Origin: Methylobacterium sp. C25
GTDB lineage: Bacteria; Pseudomonadota; Alphaproteobacteria; Rhizobiales; Beijerinckiaceae
NCBI RefSeq assembly: GCF_021352225.1
Contig: NZ_JAAUVI010000010.1
Span: 102,166 to 166,165, forward strand
Reading direction: 5' to 3'
DNA length: 64,000 nucleotides
Below are positions 1-8,592 of the stretch, piece after piece (positions within the stretch are counted from its first letter, which is position 1; every line of letters starts with the position of its first letter). The notes under the pieces were generated by a model. That model was given only the letters and a program-made list of their open reading frames with translations. It searched no databases and was not told the DNA's origin. A program made the position numbers and the translations under genes.

Positions 1-1119
1 GTGGACATCCTCGAACGCCACCTCGCCGCGCGGCGGCGCCGGCAGCGCAGCCGGGTTCTCCGGCGCCCGGATCGCCGGCTCACTCGCCAGGATCTCGCCG
101 AGGCGCTCGGCCGCGCCAGCTGCCTGGGCCAACTCGCCGTAGACTTCCGAGAGCTGCCCGAGCGCGCTCGCGCCGAACACCGCGTAGAGCACGAATTGCG
201 AGAGCGTGCCGGCGCTCATGGCGCCCGACAGCACGCTCTGCGCGCCGTACCACATCACCCCAACGACGGAGCCCGAGATGAGGAAGATCGCGACACCGGT
301 GAGAATGGCACGCGCCTTGATCGAGGCGAGTGCGGCCGAATAGGCGTTCTCGGCCGCCTTTCCGAAGCGCGATGCCGTCTCGCGGCTCATGCCGAAGGCC
401 TGCATCGTGCGCACCGCGCCGATCGCCTCCGAGGCATAGGCCGAGGCATCGGCGAGCCTGTCCTGCGCTGCTCGCGAGCGCCTGCGGACGCCGCGTCCGG
501 AGAGGATCAGAGGAAACACGATCAGCGGGATCGCGCCGAGCACCAGGATCGAGAGCCGCGGGCTCGTCCAGACCATCATCACGACGGCGCCGACGAACAG
601 GAAGGCGTTGCGCAGCAGGATCGAGATCGAGACGCCGAAGACCGACTTCACCTGCGTGGCGTCGGCGGTGAGGCGCGAGACGATCTCGCCAGATTGCGTC
701 CGGTCGTAGAAGGCGGGATCGAGAATGGTCAGCCGGGCGAAGACCGCCGTGCGCAGGTCGGCGACCACACGCTCGCCCAGGCTGACCACGGTGTAGTAGC
801 GGCCGGCGCTCGACAGGCCGAGCACGGCCACCACGCCGAGCAGCGCCAGGAAATAGCTGTCGATGAAGGCATGGCCCTCGGGCGAGAAGCCGTGATCGAT
901 CACCCGCCGGATCGCGATGGGCACCACCAGGGTCGCCCCGCTGGCGAAGATCAGCGAGAGGAGCGCAGCGAAGATGCGTCCGCGATAGACGGCAGCGAAG
1001 GGAATCAGCGGTCTCAGCGCACTCAACGGCGCGCGCCGGGCGGCCTCTCGGCCATCCTCCGTCGCCCTGCCTCTGCGCTTGCCCCTCGCCTCGGTGGCGG
1101 TGTCACGCGCGGCGGCCAT
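1..1119 (-). CDS. ABC exporter subunit, N-terminal membrane part (cut by window edge)
   Basis: Reading leftward from the ATG at 1119 gives 373 codons without a stop up to base 1. After a basic N-terminus of about 35 residues there is a six-helix exporter-type transmembrane domain; the segment 'ERVVADLRTAVFARL' and the coupling-helix region 'SGEIVSRLTADATQVKSVFG' are typical of MsbA/ABCB half-transporters. The nucleotide-binding domain should lie beyond the left edge. Proteins of this kind form homodimers in the inner membrane and export lipids or hydrophobic compounds; the substrate cannot be told from the sequence. It is divergent from rpmE, with about 180 bases between them for both promoters. 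The long rightward ORF opposite it is antisense to this conserved membrane domain and is not a gene. Confidence 0.85.
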   Translation of the reverse strand, partial: MAAARDTATEARGKRRGRATEDGREAARRAPLSALRPLIPFAAVYRGRIFAALLSLIFASGATLVVPIAIRRVIDHGFSPEGHAFIDSYFLALLGVVAVLGLSSAGRYYTVVSLGERVVADLRTAVFARLTILDPAFYDRTQSGEIVSRLTADATQVKSVFGVSISILLRNAFLFVGAVVMMVWTSPRLSILVLGAIPLIVFPLILSGRGVRRRSRAAQDRLADASAYASEAIGAVRTMQAFGMSRETASRFGKAAENAYSAALASIKARAILTGVAIFLISGSVVGVMWYGAQSVLSGAMSAGTLSQFVLYAVFGASALGQLSEVYGELAQAAGAAERLGEILASEPAIRAPENPAALPAPPRGEVAFEDVH

Positions 1120-1300
1120 TGGTCCTCGTCATCGTCTCGTCCCAGGTCTGTCTTGGCCAGAAGTCTTTTGGTTGTGCTCTGGCGCGGTCTTGTTCACGGA
1201 AGGCGGCTGAGGTATAGGCCCGCCTTCACCGAAACGCGCGTGATATTCGGCCGCGGAAAGCCGCGCCGTCCGGTCGGCGTGACCCAATCAGGACTTCGTC

Positions 1301-1555
1301 ATGGCAAAAGATGCGGCCGCCAAGGCCAAGGGGACCGAGCATCCCGACTACCACTTCATCAAGGTCGTGATGACCGATGGGACCGAGTACATGACCCGGT
1401 CGACCTACGGCAAGGAGGGCGACGTCCTCAACCTCGACATCGACCCGACCACGCATCCGGCCTGGACCGGCGGTGAGCAGAAGATGCTCGATCGCGGTGG
1501 CCGTGTCTCGCGCTTCAACTCGCGCTTCGGTGGTCTGGCCTTCGGCAAGAAGTGA
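1301..1555 (+). CDS. rpmE: 50S ribosomal protein L31
   Basis: 84 residues. The core 'HPDYHFIKVVMTDGTEYMTR' and the C-terminal 'GGRVSRFNSRFGG' are those of bacterial L31, a small protein of the large ribosomal subunit that helps bridge the two subunits. The zinc-binding cysteines of the classical form are absent, as in the alphaproteobacterial type. The N-terminus is about a dozen residues longer than the shortest homologues (MAKDAAAKAKGTEHP...). An AGGA-type ribosome-binding site lies about eight bases before the ATG. It is monocistronic, followed by a hairpin terminator. Confidence 0.93.
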   Translation: MAKDAAAKAKGTEHPDYHFIKVVMTDGTEYMTRSTYGKEGDVLNLDIDPTTHPAWTGGEQKMLDRGGRVSRFNSRFGGLAFGKK

Positions 1556-1601
1556 GTTTCTGGGGAGCCGGGCGCGAGCGCCTGCCCCTGAACCACCAAA
1601 G

Positions 1602-1628
1602 GGCGGCGCTCAGCAGCGTCGCCTTTTT
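1602..1628 (+). terminator. Rho-independent terminator after rpmE
   Basis: GGCGGCGCT and AGCGTCGCC form a nine-base-pair stem with one G-U pair around a CAGC loop, followed by a run of five T. It lies about 45 bases after the rpmE stop codon. Confidence 0.75.
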
Positions 1629-1831
1629 CGTATGCGGCGGCCTCCGACGACTCACCCGAGGGTCGCGGACCCGACTGGAAACCGGAGACCGGTGGGCCGA
1701 GGCCCCTGGCGCTGGTTGGCGCTGATGCCCAACTGGTGTACGAGCCCGCTGACCGAACGGAGGATGCCTCCGGGCGGTCGTTTCGTTTTGCCGAATACTA
1801 CGCGTCCGCGAGTGCGGACCGCCGGAACCCC

Positions 1832-2278
1832 ATGCAGACCGTCCTGATCGTCGTCCACCTCTTCATCGTTCTGGCGCTCATCGTCACGGTGCTGCTGCAG
1901 CGCTCCGAGGGCGGCCTCGGCCTCGGCGGCGGCGGCGGCGGCGGTGGCGGCGTGTCCGGGTTCATGACCGGGCGCGGACAGGCCAACGCGTTGACCCGCG
2001 CGACGGCGATCCTCGCGGCCCTGTTCTTCGCGACCAGCATCACCCTGGCGATCATGGCGCATCACAGTGCCGGCCCGCGCTCGATTCTGGACGGCGATGG
2101 CAATGCACAGCCGGCCCAGCCAGCCCAGCAGCCCGGTGCCGACAACCTGCTCGACACGCTGCGCCAGCAGGGCGGCAAGCCGGGCGAGAGCGCCCCTGCG
2201 CAACAGGCTCCGGCTGCTCCCGCCGCGCCGGCTGCCCCCGCGGCTCCGACGACGCCCTCCGCTCCGCAGTCGCGCTAG
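1832..2278 (+). CDS. secG: Preprotein translocase subunit SecG
   Basis: 148 residues from the ATG at 1832. The N-terminus MQTVLIVVHLFIVLALIVTV is the first SecG membrane helix, followed by the conserved 'LLQRSEGG' and a glycine-rich stretch, then 'FMTGRGQANALTRATAILAALFF', the second helix. The C-terminal 60 residues are an Ala/Pro/Gln-rich tail, common in alphaproteobacterial SecG. SecG is the accessory small subunit of the SecYEG channel in the inner membrane. An upstream in-frame start at 1736 would add 32 unconserved residues, so the internal ATG was chosen. Confidence 0.93.
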   Translation: MQTVLIVVHLFIVLALIVTVLLQRSEGGLGLGGGGGGGGGVSGFMTGRGQANALTRATAILAALFFATSITLAIMAHHSAGPRSILDGDGNAQPAQPAQQPGADNLLDTLRQQGGKPGESAPAQQAPAAPAAPAAPAAPTTPSAPQSR

Positions 2279-2494
2279 GGCAACAGCGCGGAGGAGAATC
2301 CGCGCGGAAAACCGCCTTCGGGCGATCGCGACATGTGCGGCCGGCGCGCGAGCCGGCCGATCCGGGCGTTGGCCCACCGAGATTCATGAGATTCGTCAGC
2401 GGCATGGTCCCGCGGCGCGTGCCCGATGGGCCGCGCGTTGGATGAACCTTTGCGGTTTGGCGAATCGCGTAACCCCGTTTAAGGACCGAGGCCC

Positions 2495-4150
2495 ATGACG
2501 CAGCATTCGACGCATGGGATTTCGACGCGGTACGTCTTCATCACCGGCGGCGTCGTCTCGTCGCTCGGTAAGGGACTCGCGTCGGCCGCTTTGGCCGCCC
2601 TCCTCCAGGCTCGCGGCTACCGCGTCCGCCTGCGCAAGCTCGACCCCTACCTGAACGTCGATCCGGGCACGATGAGCCCGACGCAGCACGGCGAGGTCTT
2701 CGTCACGGATGACGGCGCCGAGACCGACCTCGACCTCGGCCATTACGAGCGCTTCACCGGCCTGCCGGCGAGCCGCGCCGACAACATCACCACCGGCCGG
2801 ATCTACCAGGACATCATCGCCAAGGAGCGCCGCGGCGACTATCTCGGCGCGACCATCCAGGTGATCCCGCACGTCACCAACGCCATCAAGGCCTTCGTGC
2901 TCGACGGCAACGAGGGCTACGACTTCGTGCTCGTCGAGATCGGCGGCACGGTGGGCGACATCGAGGGCCTGCCCTTCTTCGAGGCGATCCGCCAGCTCGG
3001 CCAGGAGCAGGCGCGCGGCACCTGCCTGTTCATCCACTTGACGCTGCTGCCGTTCATCCCGTCCGCCGGCGAGCTCAAGACCAAGCCGACGCAGCACTCG
3101 GTGAAGGAGCTGCGGTCCATCGGCATCCAGCCCGATATCCTGCTGTGCCGCTGCGATCGCCCGATCCCGAACGACGAGCGCCGCAAGCTCGCGCTGTTCT
3201 GCAACGTGCGCGAGACGGCGGTGATCGACGCCCTCGACGTGCCCTCAATCTACGACGTGCCGCTCTCCTATCGCGGCGCCGGGCTCGATCGCGAGGTGCT
3301 GGAGCACTTCGCCCTGGACGCCGAGCGCGAGCCGCCGCTCGACCGTTGGCGGACCATTTCCGAGCGCGTGAAGAACCCCGAGGGCGAGGTCACCATCGCC
3401 ATCGTCGGCAAGTACACCGGCCTCAAGGACGCCTATAAGTCGCTGACCGAGGCGCTGATCCATGGCGGTATCGCCAACAAGGTGCGCGTCCATCTCGAAT
3501 GGATCGAGGCCGAGGTTTTCGAGCGCGAGGACCCCGCCCCGTTCCTCGAAGGCCTGCACGGCATCCTGGTGCCCGGCGGCTTCGGCCAGCGCGGTGCCGA
3601 GGGCAAGATCCGCGCGGCCCAATACGCCCGCGAGCGCCGCATCCCGTATTTCGGCATCTGCTTCGGCATGCAGATGGCGGTGATCGAGGCCGCCCGGTCG
3701 CTCGCCGGCGTCGAGGGTGCGAACTCGACCGAATTCGGCGCGACGCAGGAGCCCGTGGTCGGCCTGCTCACCGAGTGGATGAAGGGCGAGGCCCTCGAGC
3801 GGCGCGCGGCCGAGGGCGATCTCGGCGGCACCATGCGGCTCGGCGCTTACAACGCCACGCTCGGTTCCGACACCAAGATCGCGAGCATCTACGGCTCAAC
3901 CACCATCTCCGAGCGCCACCGCCACCGATACGAGGTCAACATGGCCTACCGCGAGCGGCTGGAGGCCAAGGGGTTGCGCTTCTCCGGGCTCTCGCCGGAC
4001 GGCCTGCTCCCGGAAACCGTGGAGCATGTCGGCCATCCGTGGTTCATCGGCGTGCAGTTCCACCCCGAGCTGAAGTCGCGGCCCTTCGAGCCGCATCCGC
4101 TGTTCCAGAGCTTCGTCGCCGCGGCGGTGGAACAGAGCCGACTGGTCTGA
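2495..4150 (+). CDS. pyrG: CTP synthase
   Basis: 551 residues, close to the usual length. Makes CTP from UTP, ATP and glutamine, the last step of de novo pyrimidine nucleotide synthesis. The N-terminal synthetase domain begins 'YVFITGGVVSSLGKGLASAA' (P-loop) and contains 'LDPYLNVDPGTMSP'. The C-terminal class I glutamine amidotransferase domain carries the catalytic cysteine in FGICFGMQ (C389) and the His/Glu pair in GVQFHPEL (H523, E525). It lies 216 bases after secG, an order common in alphaproteobacteria, and just upstream of the DUF350 gene. Confidence 0.97.
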   Translation: MTQHSTHGISTRYVFITGGVVSSLGKGLASAALAALLQARGYRVRLRKLDPYLNVDPGTMSPTQHGEVFVTDDGAETDLDLGHYERFTGLPASRADNITTGRIYQDIIAKERRGDYLGATIQVIPHVTNAIKAFVLDGNEGYDFVLVEIGGTVGDIEGLPFFEAIRQLGQEQARGTCLFIHLTLLPFIPSAGELKTKPTQHSVKELRSIGIQPDILLCRCDRPIPNDERRKLALFCNVRETAVIDALDVPSIYDVPLSYRGAGLDREVLEHFALDAEREPPLDRWRTISERVKNPEGEVTIAIVGKYTGLKDAYKSLTEALIHGGIANKVRVHLEWIEAEVFEREDPAPFLEGLHGILVPGGFGQRGAEGKIRAAQYARERRIPYFGICFGMQMAVIEAARSLAGVEGANSTEFGATQEPVVGLLTEWMKGEALERRAAEGDLGGTMRLGAYNATLGSDTKIASIYGSTTISERHRHRYEVNMAYRERLEAKGLRFSGLSPDGLLPETVEHVGHPWFIGVQFHPELKSRPFEPHPLFQSFVAAAVEQSRLV

Positions 4151-4166
4151 GCATGAGAGCAGCCCG

Positions 4167-4565
4167 ATGAACGTGATCTCCGGGCTGCCGGCCTTCCTCG
4201 CCTATTTCGCCGCCGCGCTCGGTCTCGTGGCGCTCTACATCCTGGTCTACATCACCGCGACGGCGCATCGCGAGATGGCGCTGATCCGCGCCGGCAATAC
4301 CGCTGCCGCACTCAGCCTCGGCGCGAGCCTCATCGGCTACGCCCTGCCGCTCTCGGTGGCGATCCGCAACGCCCAGTCGATCCTCGACTGCATCGTCTGG
4401 GGCCTCGTCGCCCTGGTGGTGCAGATCCTGATCTACTGGCTCGTGCGCATCCTCCTGCCCGACCTGTCCCGCCGGATCTCGGAGAACGAGATGTCGGCCG
4501 CGATCCTGCTCGGTGCGGCCTCGCTCGCCGGCGGGATCGTGAACGCCGCCTCGATGTCGTATTGA
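4167..4565 (+). CDS. DUF350 family membrane protein (YjfL-like)
   Basis: 132 residues with four predicted membrane helices (about 7-30, 46-68, 73-98 and 108-128). The pattern 'LIRAGNTAAALSLGASLIGYALPL' followed by 'SILDCIVWGLVALVVQILIYW' is characteristic of DUF350, a family made of two tandem two-helix units. Its function is not established. It begins 16 bases after pyrG and is followed by the DUF1190 and ATP-grasp genes, a partnership seen in other bacteria (YgiB/YgiC, YjfL/YjfC), so the three products probably act together at the envelope. Confidence 0.85.
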   Translation: MNVISGLPAFLAYFAAALGLVALYILVYITATAHREMALIRAGNTAAALSLGASLIGYALPLSVAIRNAQSILDCIVWGLVALVVQILIYWLVRILLPDLSRRISENEMSAAILLGAASLAGGIVNAASMSY

Positions 4566-4640
4566 GGGTGCGCGCGGGGGCGAGAACAGCCGGATGACGA
4601 ACCAGCAGACCGACGCCCGGCTTACTGCGGACCAGCGCCG

Positions 4641-5240
4641 ATGAAGCGCTCGCAGACCGTCTCGCTCGTCCTGCTCGCAGGTGCCGGCGCCGCAGCCTTC
4701 GGGCTCGCCTCGGTCGATCACTCGCAGGACGAGGAGGACGTCCGCGTTTACGCAGACCCCTCGGCCTGCATCGCCGCGCATGTGCGCAGCGACGCCGATT
4801 GCCGGAGCGAGTACGACATCGCTCGCGCCCTCTACCCGACCGCCGCGCCACGCTACGCCTCGACGACCGATTGCGAGGCTCATCACGGCCCCGGCCACTG
4901 CGTCACCGGCGAGAGTGTCGCCGAGGCGGCGCGCGGCAAATTCATTCCGGTCATGGCCGGCTACGTGATCGGCGCAACGGCCGAGCAGAAGCTGCCGCCG
5001 CAGCCGGTCTTCGACCATGCCCCGAAGAGCGAGACTCAGCAGGCAAGCCATTCGACCGGTTTCCACGGTGGATACTGCACTGGCTCGGGCGCGCGCATCT
5101 GGACCACGGGCTACGGCCGATCCTCGGCGGCGCGCGTGTCATCGGCAGCCTTGCGCGGATCGTCCTTCGGCGGTTTCGGAAGTTCGGGACGGTCTTTCTC
5201 GTCCCACTCGTCGTCCTCGCACGGCTTCTTCGGCGGCTGA
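4641..5240 (+). CDS. DUF1190 family exported protein (YgiB-like)
   Basis: 199 residues. The N-terminal MKRSQTVSLVLLAGAGAAAFGL is a hydrophobic export or anchor segment. The middle carries paired cysteines in an order typical of YgiB/DUF1190: 'YADPSACIAAHVRSDADC' and 'DCEAHHGPGHC'. The last 60 residues are Ser/Gly/Phe-rich low complexity and end in GFFGG. The role is unknown. The stop codon overlaps the start of the ATP-grasp gene (TGATG), so the two are translationally coupled. Confidence 0.82.
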   Translation: MKRSQTVSLVLLAGAGAAAFGLASVDHSQDEEDVRVYADPSACIAAHVRSDADCRSEYDIARALYPTAAPRYASTTDCEAHHGPGHCVTGESVAEAARGKFIPVMAGYVIGATAEQKLPPQPVFDHAPKSETQQASHSTGFHGGYCTGSGARIWTTGYGRSSAARVSSAALRGSSFGGFGSSGRSFSSHSSSSHGFFGG

Positions 5241-6409
5241 TGCGGCGCGTTCCCACCGGCGAGCGGCCCGACTGGCGCGAGACCGCGCGAAAAAACGGCT
5301 TCGTGTTCCACACCCTCGACGGCGCGCCTTATTGGGACGAGAGCCACGCCTACGCCTTCACCCTCGACGAAATCGAGGAGGACTTCGAGGCGCCGAGCGG
5401 CGAGCTGCATGCGCTCTGCCTCGACTTCGCCGCCCGTGCCGTCGAAGACGAGCGAATCCTCGCCTCGCTGCGCATCCCCGAGAGCGCCTGGGACGCGGTC
5501 CGTGGCAGCTGGCGCCGGGGGGACGCCAGCCTCTACGGCCGGCTCGACCTCTCCTACAGCAGCACCGGGCCGGCCAAGCTCCTCGAATACAACGCGGATA
5601 CGCCGACGGCGCTCTACGAGACCGGCGTGTTTCAGTGGCTCTGGCTCGAAGAGCTTTTGCACGACGGCCGCCTGCCGGCCGGCAGCGACCAGTACAACGC
5701 CGTCCATGAGCGGCTCATCGCGCGCTTCCGCGAGATCGGCGCCGGCATGCTCACGGCCTTCGCCGCCGAGGCCGATGCGCCGGAGGATCGCGGCACGGTC
5801 ACCTATCTCCAGGATTGCGCACAACAGGCCGGGCACGCCACGCGCTTTCTCGACCTTTCGGAGATCGGGCTGAGGGCGGATGGCCGCTTCTGTGCCCCCG
5901 ACGAAACGCCGATCGACCTGCTGTTCAAGCTCTACCCGTGGGAATGGGCGTTCTCCGACGCCTTCGCCTCGGGCGTCGCGGGAAGCGCAACCCGCTTCCT
6001 CGAACCCCCCTGGAAGGCGGTGCTGTCCAACAAGGGCTTGCTGCCGCATCTCTGGGCGCAGGAGCCCAGGCACCCGAACCTGCTGCCGGCCTTTTTCGAG
6101 GGCGATCCCCAGGCCGCGAGCCTCGGCGACTCATACGTGCGCAAGCCGATCTTTTCGCGGGAGGGCTCGAACATCGAGATCCTTCGCGATGGCACGGTGC
6201 TCGCGCACGAGCCGGGCCCCTATGGCGGCGAGGGCTACATCCGGCAGGCGCTCGCCGAGCTACCGAGCTTCGACGACCGCCGCCGCCCGCTGATCGGCTC
6301 ATGGATCGTCGGGGACGCGCCAGCCGGGCTCTGCGTGCGCGAAGGCCGCGGTGCGATCACCGGCAATGACGCCTTGTTCGTCCCGCACTTCATCGAGCCC
6401 GCGGCCTGA
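5240..6409 (+). CDS. Glutathionylspermidine synthase-like ATP-grasp protein (YgiC/YjfC type)
   Basis: 389 residues from the ATG overlapping the DUF1190 stop. Only the C-terminal synthetase domain of GspS is represented; the amidase domain is missing, as in YgiC/YjfC. Recognisable segments are 'LYGRLDLSYSSTGPAKLLEYNADTPT' (in two parts: substrate and ATP-grasp core), 'LFKLYPWEWAF', 'AVLSNKGLLPHLW' and 'SYVRKPIFSREGSNIEI'. Such enzymes join an amine to a carboxylate using ATP. From memory, the E. coli paralogues did not show glutathionylspermidine synthetase activity, so the substrate should be treated as unknown. A hairpin follows at 6410. Confidence 0.85.
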   Translation: MRRVPTGERPDWRETARKNGFVFHTLDGAPYWDESHAYAFTLDEIEEDFEAPSGELHALCLDFAARAVEDERILASLRIPESAWDAVRGSWRRGDASLYGRLDLSYSSTGPAKLLEYNADTPTALYETGVFQWLWLEELLHDGRLPAGSDQYNAVHERLIARFREIGAGMLTAFAAEADAPEDRGTVTYLQDCAQQAGHATRFLDLSEIGLRADGRFCAPDETPIDLLFKLYPWEWAFSDAFASGVAGSATRFLEPPWKAVLSNKGLLPHLWAQEPRHPNLLPAFFEGDPQAASLGDSYVRKPIFSREGSNIEILRDGTVLAHEPGPYGGEGYIRQALAELPSFDDRRRPLIGSWIVGDAPAGLCVREGRGAITGNDALFVPHFIEPAA

Positions 6410-6427
6410 GGCCGCGATGCCGCGGCC
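6410..6427 (+). terminator. Hairpin after the ATP-grasp gene
   Basis: GGCCGCG-ATGC-CGCGGCC, a seven-base-pair perfect stem beginning at the stop codon. There is no T-run, so termination is only a possibility. Confidence 0.3.
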
Positions 6428-6466
6428 ACTGCGGCACGGCGCGTTCCGCGCTATCATGAGACCATC

Positions 6467-6919
6467 GTGACAGAGATCCTGTTCTATCATCTGCAGCGCC
6501 AGCCCCTGGAAAAGGTGCTGCCGAGCCTCGTCGAGAAATCGCTCGAGCGCGGCTGGCAGGCCGCGATTCAGGCAGTGAGCGAGGAGCGTCTGTCGGCCCT
6601 CGACGACGGGCTCTGGACCTATTCGGACGACAGCTTCCTGCCCCACGGCACTGACCGCGAGCCGGATGCAGCCTCTCAGCCGGTGGTTCTGACCTTGAGC
6701 GAGACCAACCCCAACAAGGCGGCGATCCGCTTTCTCGTCGAGGGCGCCGACCTGCCCGAGGACGCGAACGACTACGCCCGCATCTGCATCCTGTTCGACG
6801 GCAACGACACCGACGCGCTGGTTCTCGCCCGCGAACAATGGAAGGCCGCCAAGGAGCAGGGGCACGCGATCGCCTATTGGCAGCAGGACGATGACGGCCG
6901 CTGGAGCAAGAAGGCGTGA
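6467..6919 (+). CDS. holC: DNA polymerase III subunit chi
   Basis: 150 residues from a GTG start. The N-terminus 'TEILFYHLQRQPLEKVLPSL' and the segments 'ALDDGLWTYSDDSFLPHG' and 'ADYARICILFDGND'-like (here NDYARICILFDGND) are those of HolC. Chi belongs to the clamp-loader complex of the replicative polymerase and contacts single-strand binding protein. No other replication gene is near. The TGA stop overlaps the GTG of the peptidase gene that follows. Confidence 0.92.
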   Translation: MTEILFYHLQRQPLEKVLPSLVEKSLERGWQAAIQAVSEERLSALDDGLWTYSDDSFLPHGTDREPDAASQPVVLTLSETNPNKAAIRFLVEGADLPEDANDYARICILFDGNDTDALVLAREQWKAAKEQGHAIAYWQQDDDGRWSKKA

Positions 6920-8592
6920 GGATTGTCGTGACCCATCGTGAGCCACCGCGTTCCAACCCTCTCCCCTCTGCGGGAGAGGGAAGAGGGTTTTGGCGCGGGA
7001 TTGGCTGTGCGTTCCTGGCGTTTGCCGTCGCCTTCACGCCGCTCCGCTCACTCGCCGAAGCCCAGAACGCACCGCCCGGTGCAGCACGCAAAGCGGCTGA
7101 ACGCCCTGCAGAATCCCGCGACGGCCGCAAATTGCCGGCGGATTCCGTCACCGAGCACACGCTCACGCTCCCCGGGGGACGCACGATCGCGTTCACCGCG
7201 ACCGCCGGCAGCCTCGGTCTGGTCGACGAATCCGGGAAGCTCCAGTCTGAGATCGCCTTCATCGCCTACGTGAAGAAGGGCTCTCCCGAGGAAATCGCCG
7301 CACGGCCGGTGAGCTTCGCGATCAATGGCGGCCCGGGCGCGGCCTCGGCCTATCTCAACATCGGTGCGATCGGCCCCTGGCGCCTGCCGAGCGACGGTGC
7401 CTCGATCAGCCCGTCGCAAAAGATCCAGCTGAAGCCCAACGCCGAAACCTGGCTCGACTTCACCGACCTCGTCTTCATCGATCCAGTGGGCACCGGGTAC
7501 AGCCGGGCGGCGGATGGCGATGGCAAGAGCTACTGGAACGTGGAGAGCGATTCTTCCGTGCTCGCCTCGGCCATCGCCCGCTACCTGCGCCAGAACGACC
7601 GGATGTCCTCGCCGAAATTCTACGTCGGCGAGAGCTATGGCGGCTTCCGCGGTCCGCTGATCGCGTCGAAGCTGCAGGAGGATGTCGGTGTCGGCCTTTC
7701 CGGGCTCGTCCTGCTCTCGCCGGTGCTCGATTTCGCCTGGCTGCAATCGGCCCGCACGACACCCTGGGGCTTCGTCACGCGGCTGCCCTCGCTCGCTGCC
7801 GCCGCGCTCGAACGCTCGGGCACGCGCCCGACCCGCAGTCTGATGGCCGATGCCGAGCGCTATGCCTCGGGCGACTACATCGCCGACCTGCTCAAGGGCC
7901 CCAGCGATGCCGCGGCCGTGGGACGGCTGTCCCAGAAGGTTTCGGCGCTGACCGGGCTCGATCCCGAGACGGTCCGCCGTCAGGCAGGCCGGCCTACATC
8001 GAACAGCTATCAGCGCGAAATCGGCCGCGACCAGGGTCGGGTCTCCTCGGCCTACGACACCTCCGTCACCGGATGGGACCCAGATCCGACGGCACCGACG
8101 TCTCACTTCGAGGACCCGGTGCTGACGGCGCTGCAGGCGCCGCTCACCAGCGCGATGGTGGATCTCTACGCGAACACGCTGAACTGGCGCGTGACGAACA
8201 TGCGCTACGAACTGCTCAACGGCGCGGTGAACCGGGGCTGGTCCTGGGGCTCGGGCCGCGGCGCGCCGGAGGCGATGGGTGCGCTCAAGGGCATCCTGTC
8301 GCTCGACGGGTCGTTGCGCGTGCTGATCGCCCACGGCTTCACCGACCTTGTGACCCCCTACTTCGCCTCGAAGATCCTGATCGACCAGATGCCCTCCTAC
8401 GGCACCGGCGATCGCCTGAAACTCGCCGTGTACCCTGGCGGGCACATGTTCTATTCGAGGGCCGATTCCCGCGCCGCCTTCCACGCGGACGCTGCCGATC
8501 TCTACGCCCGTGCGCTCAAGGACCGCTCGGACGGTACGGCGGCGACACCCGGAAGCCGCGGTGAGCGGCCACAGGAGCGTCCAACGCCTTGA
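6916..8592 (+). CDS. S10-family serine carboxypeptidase-like exported protein
   Basis: 558 residues from a GTG overlapping the holC stop (a second in-frame GTG is at 6928). The serine nucleophile motif is GESYGG; 'NGGPGAASAYLNIGAIGPW' resembles the oxyanion region of S10 carboxypeptidases, and the C-terminal Asp and His are in 'HGFTDLVTPY' and 'YPGGHMFY'. A hydrophobic export signal begins only near residue 30 ('GCAFLAFAVAFTPLRSLAEA'). The residues before it (SNPLPSAGEGRG) are encoded by a palindromic repeat that also occurs outside genes at 17784, so the N-terminus seems to have been altered by a repeat insertion. The true start is therefore uncertain. Confidence 0.83.
   Translation: MRIVVTHREPPRSNPLPSAGEGRGFWRGIGCAFLAFAVAFTPLRSLAEAQNAPPGAARKAAERPAESRDGRKLPADSVTEHTLTLPGGRTIAFTATAGSLGLVDESGKLQSEIAFIAYVKKGSPEEIAARPVSFAINGGPGAASAYLNIGAIGPWRLPSDGASISPSQKIQLKPNAETWLDFTDLVFIDPVGTGYSRAADGDGKSYWNVESDSSVLASAIARYLRQNDRMSSPKFYVGESYGGFRGPLIASKLQEDVGVGLSGLVLLSPVLDFAWLQSARTTPWGFVTRLPSLAAAALERSGTRPTRSLMADAERYASGDYIADLLKGPSDAAAVGRLSQKVSALTGLDPETVRRQAGRPTSNSYQREIGRDQGRVSSAYDTSVTGWDPDPTAPTSHFEDPVLTALQAPLTSAMVDLYANTLNWRVTNMRYELLNGAVNRGWSWGSGRGAPEAMGALKGILSLDGSLRVLIAHGFTDLVTPYFASKILIDQMPSYGTGDRLKLAVYPGGHMFYSRADSRAAFHADAADLYARALKDRSDGTAATPGSRGERPQERPTP
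6955..6990. repeat. Palindromic repeat inside the S10 peptidase 5' end
   Basis: A nested palindrome: outer arms AACCCTCT and AGAGGGTT, inner arms CTCCC and GGGAG. The first 25 bases are identical to 17784-17808. Here the element is read in frame and encodes the low-value peptide NPLPSAGEGRG. Confidence 0.8.

Noticed and set aside
1..1476. 491-codon rightward ORF
   Set aside because: It is antisense to a conserved ABC-exporter membrane domain and to rpmE in another frame; the translation is Arg/His-rich and unlike a protein.
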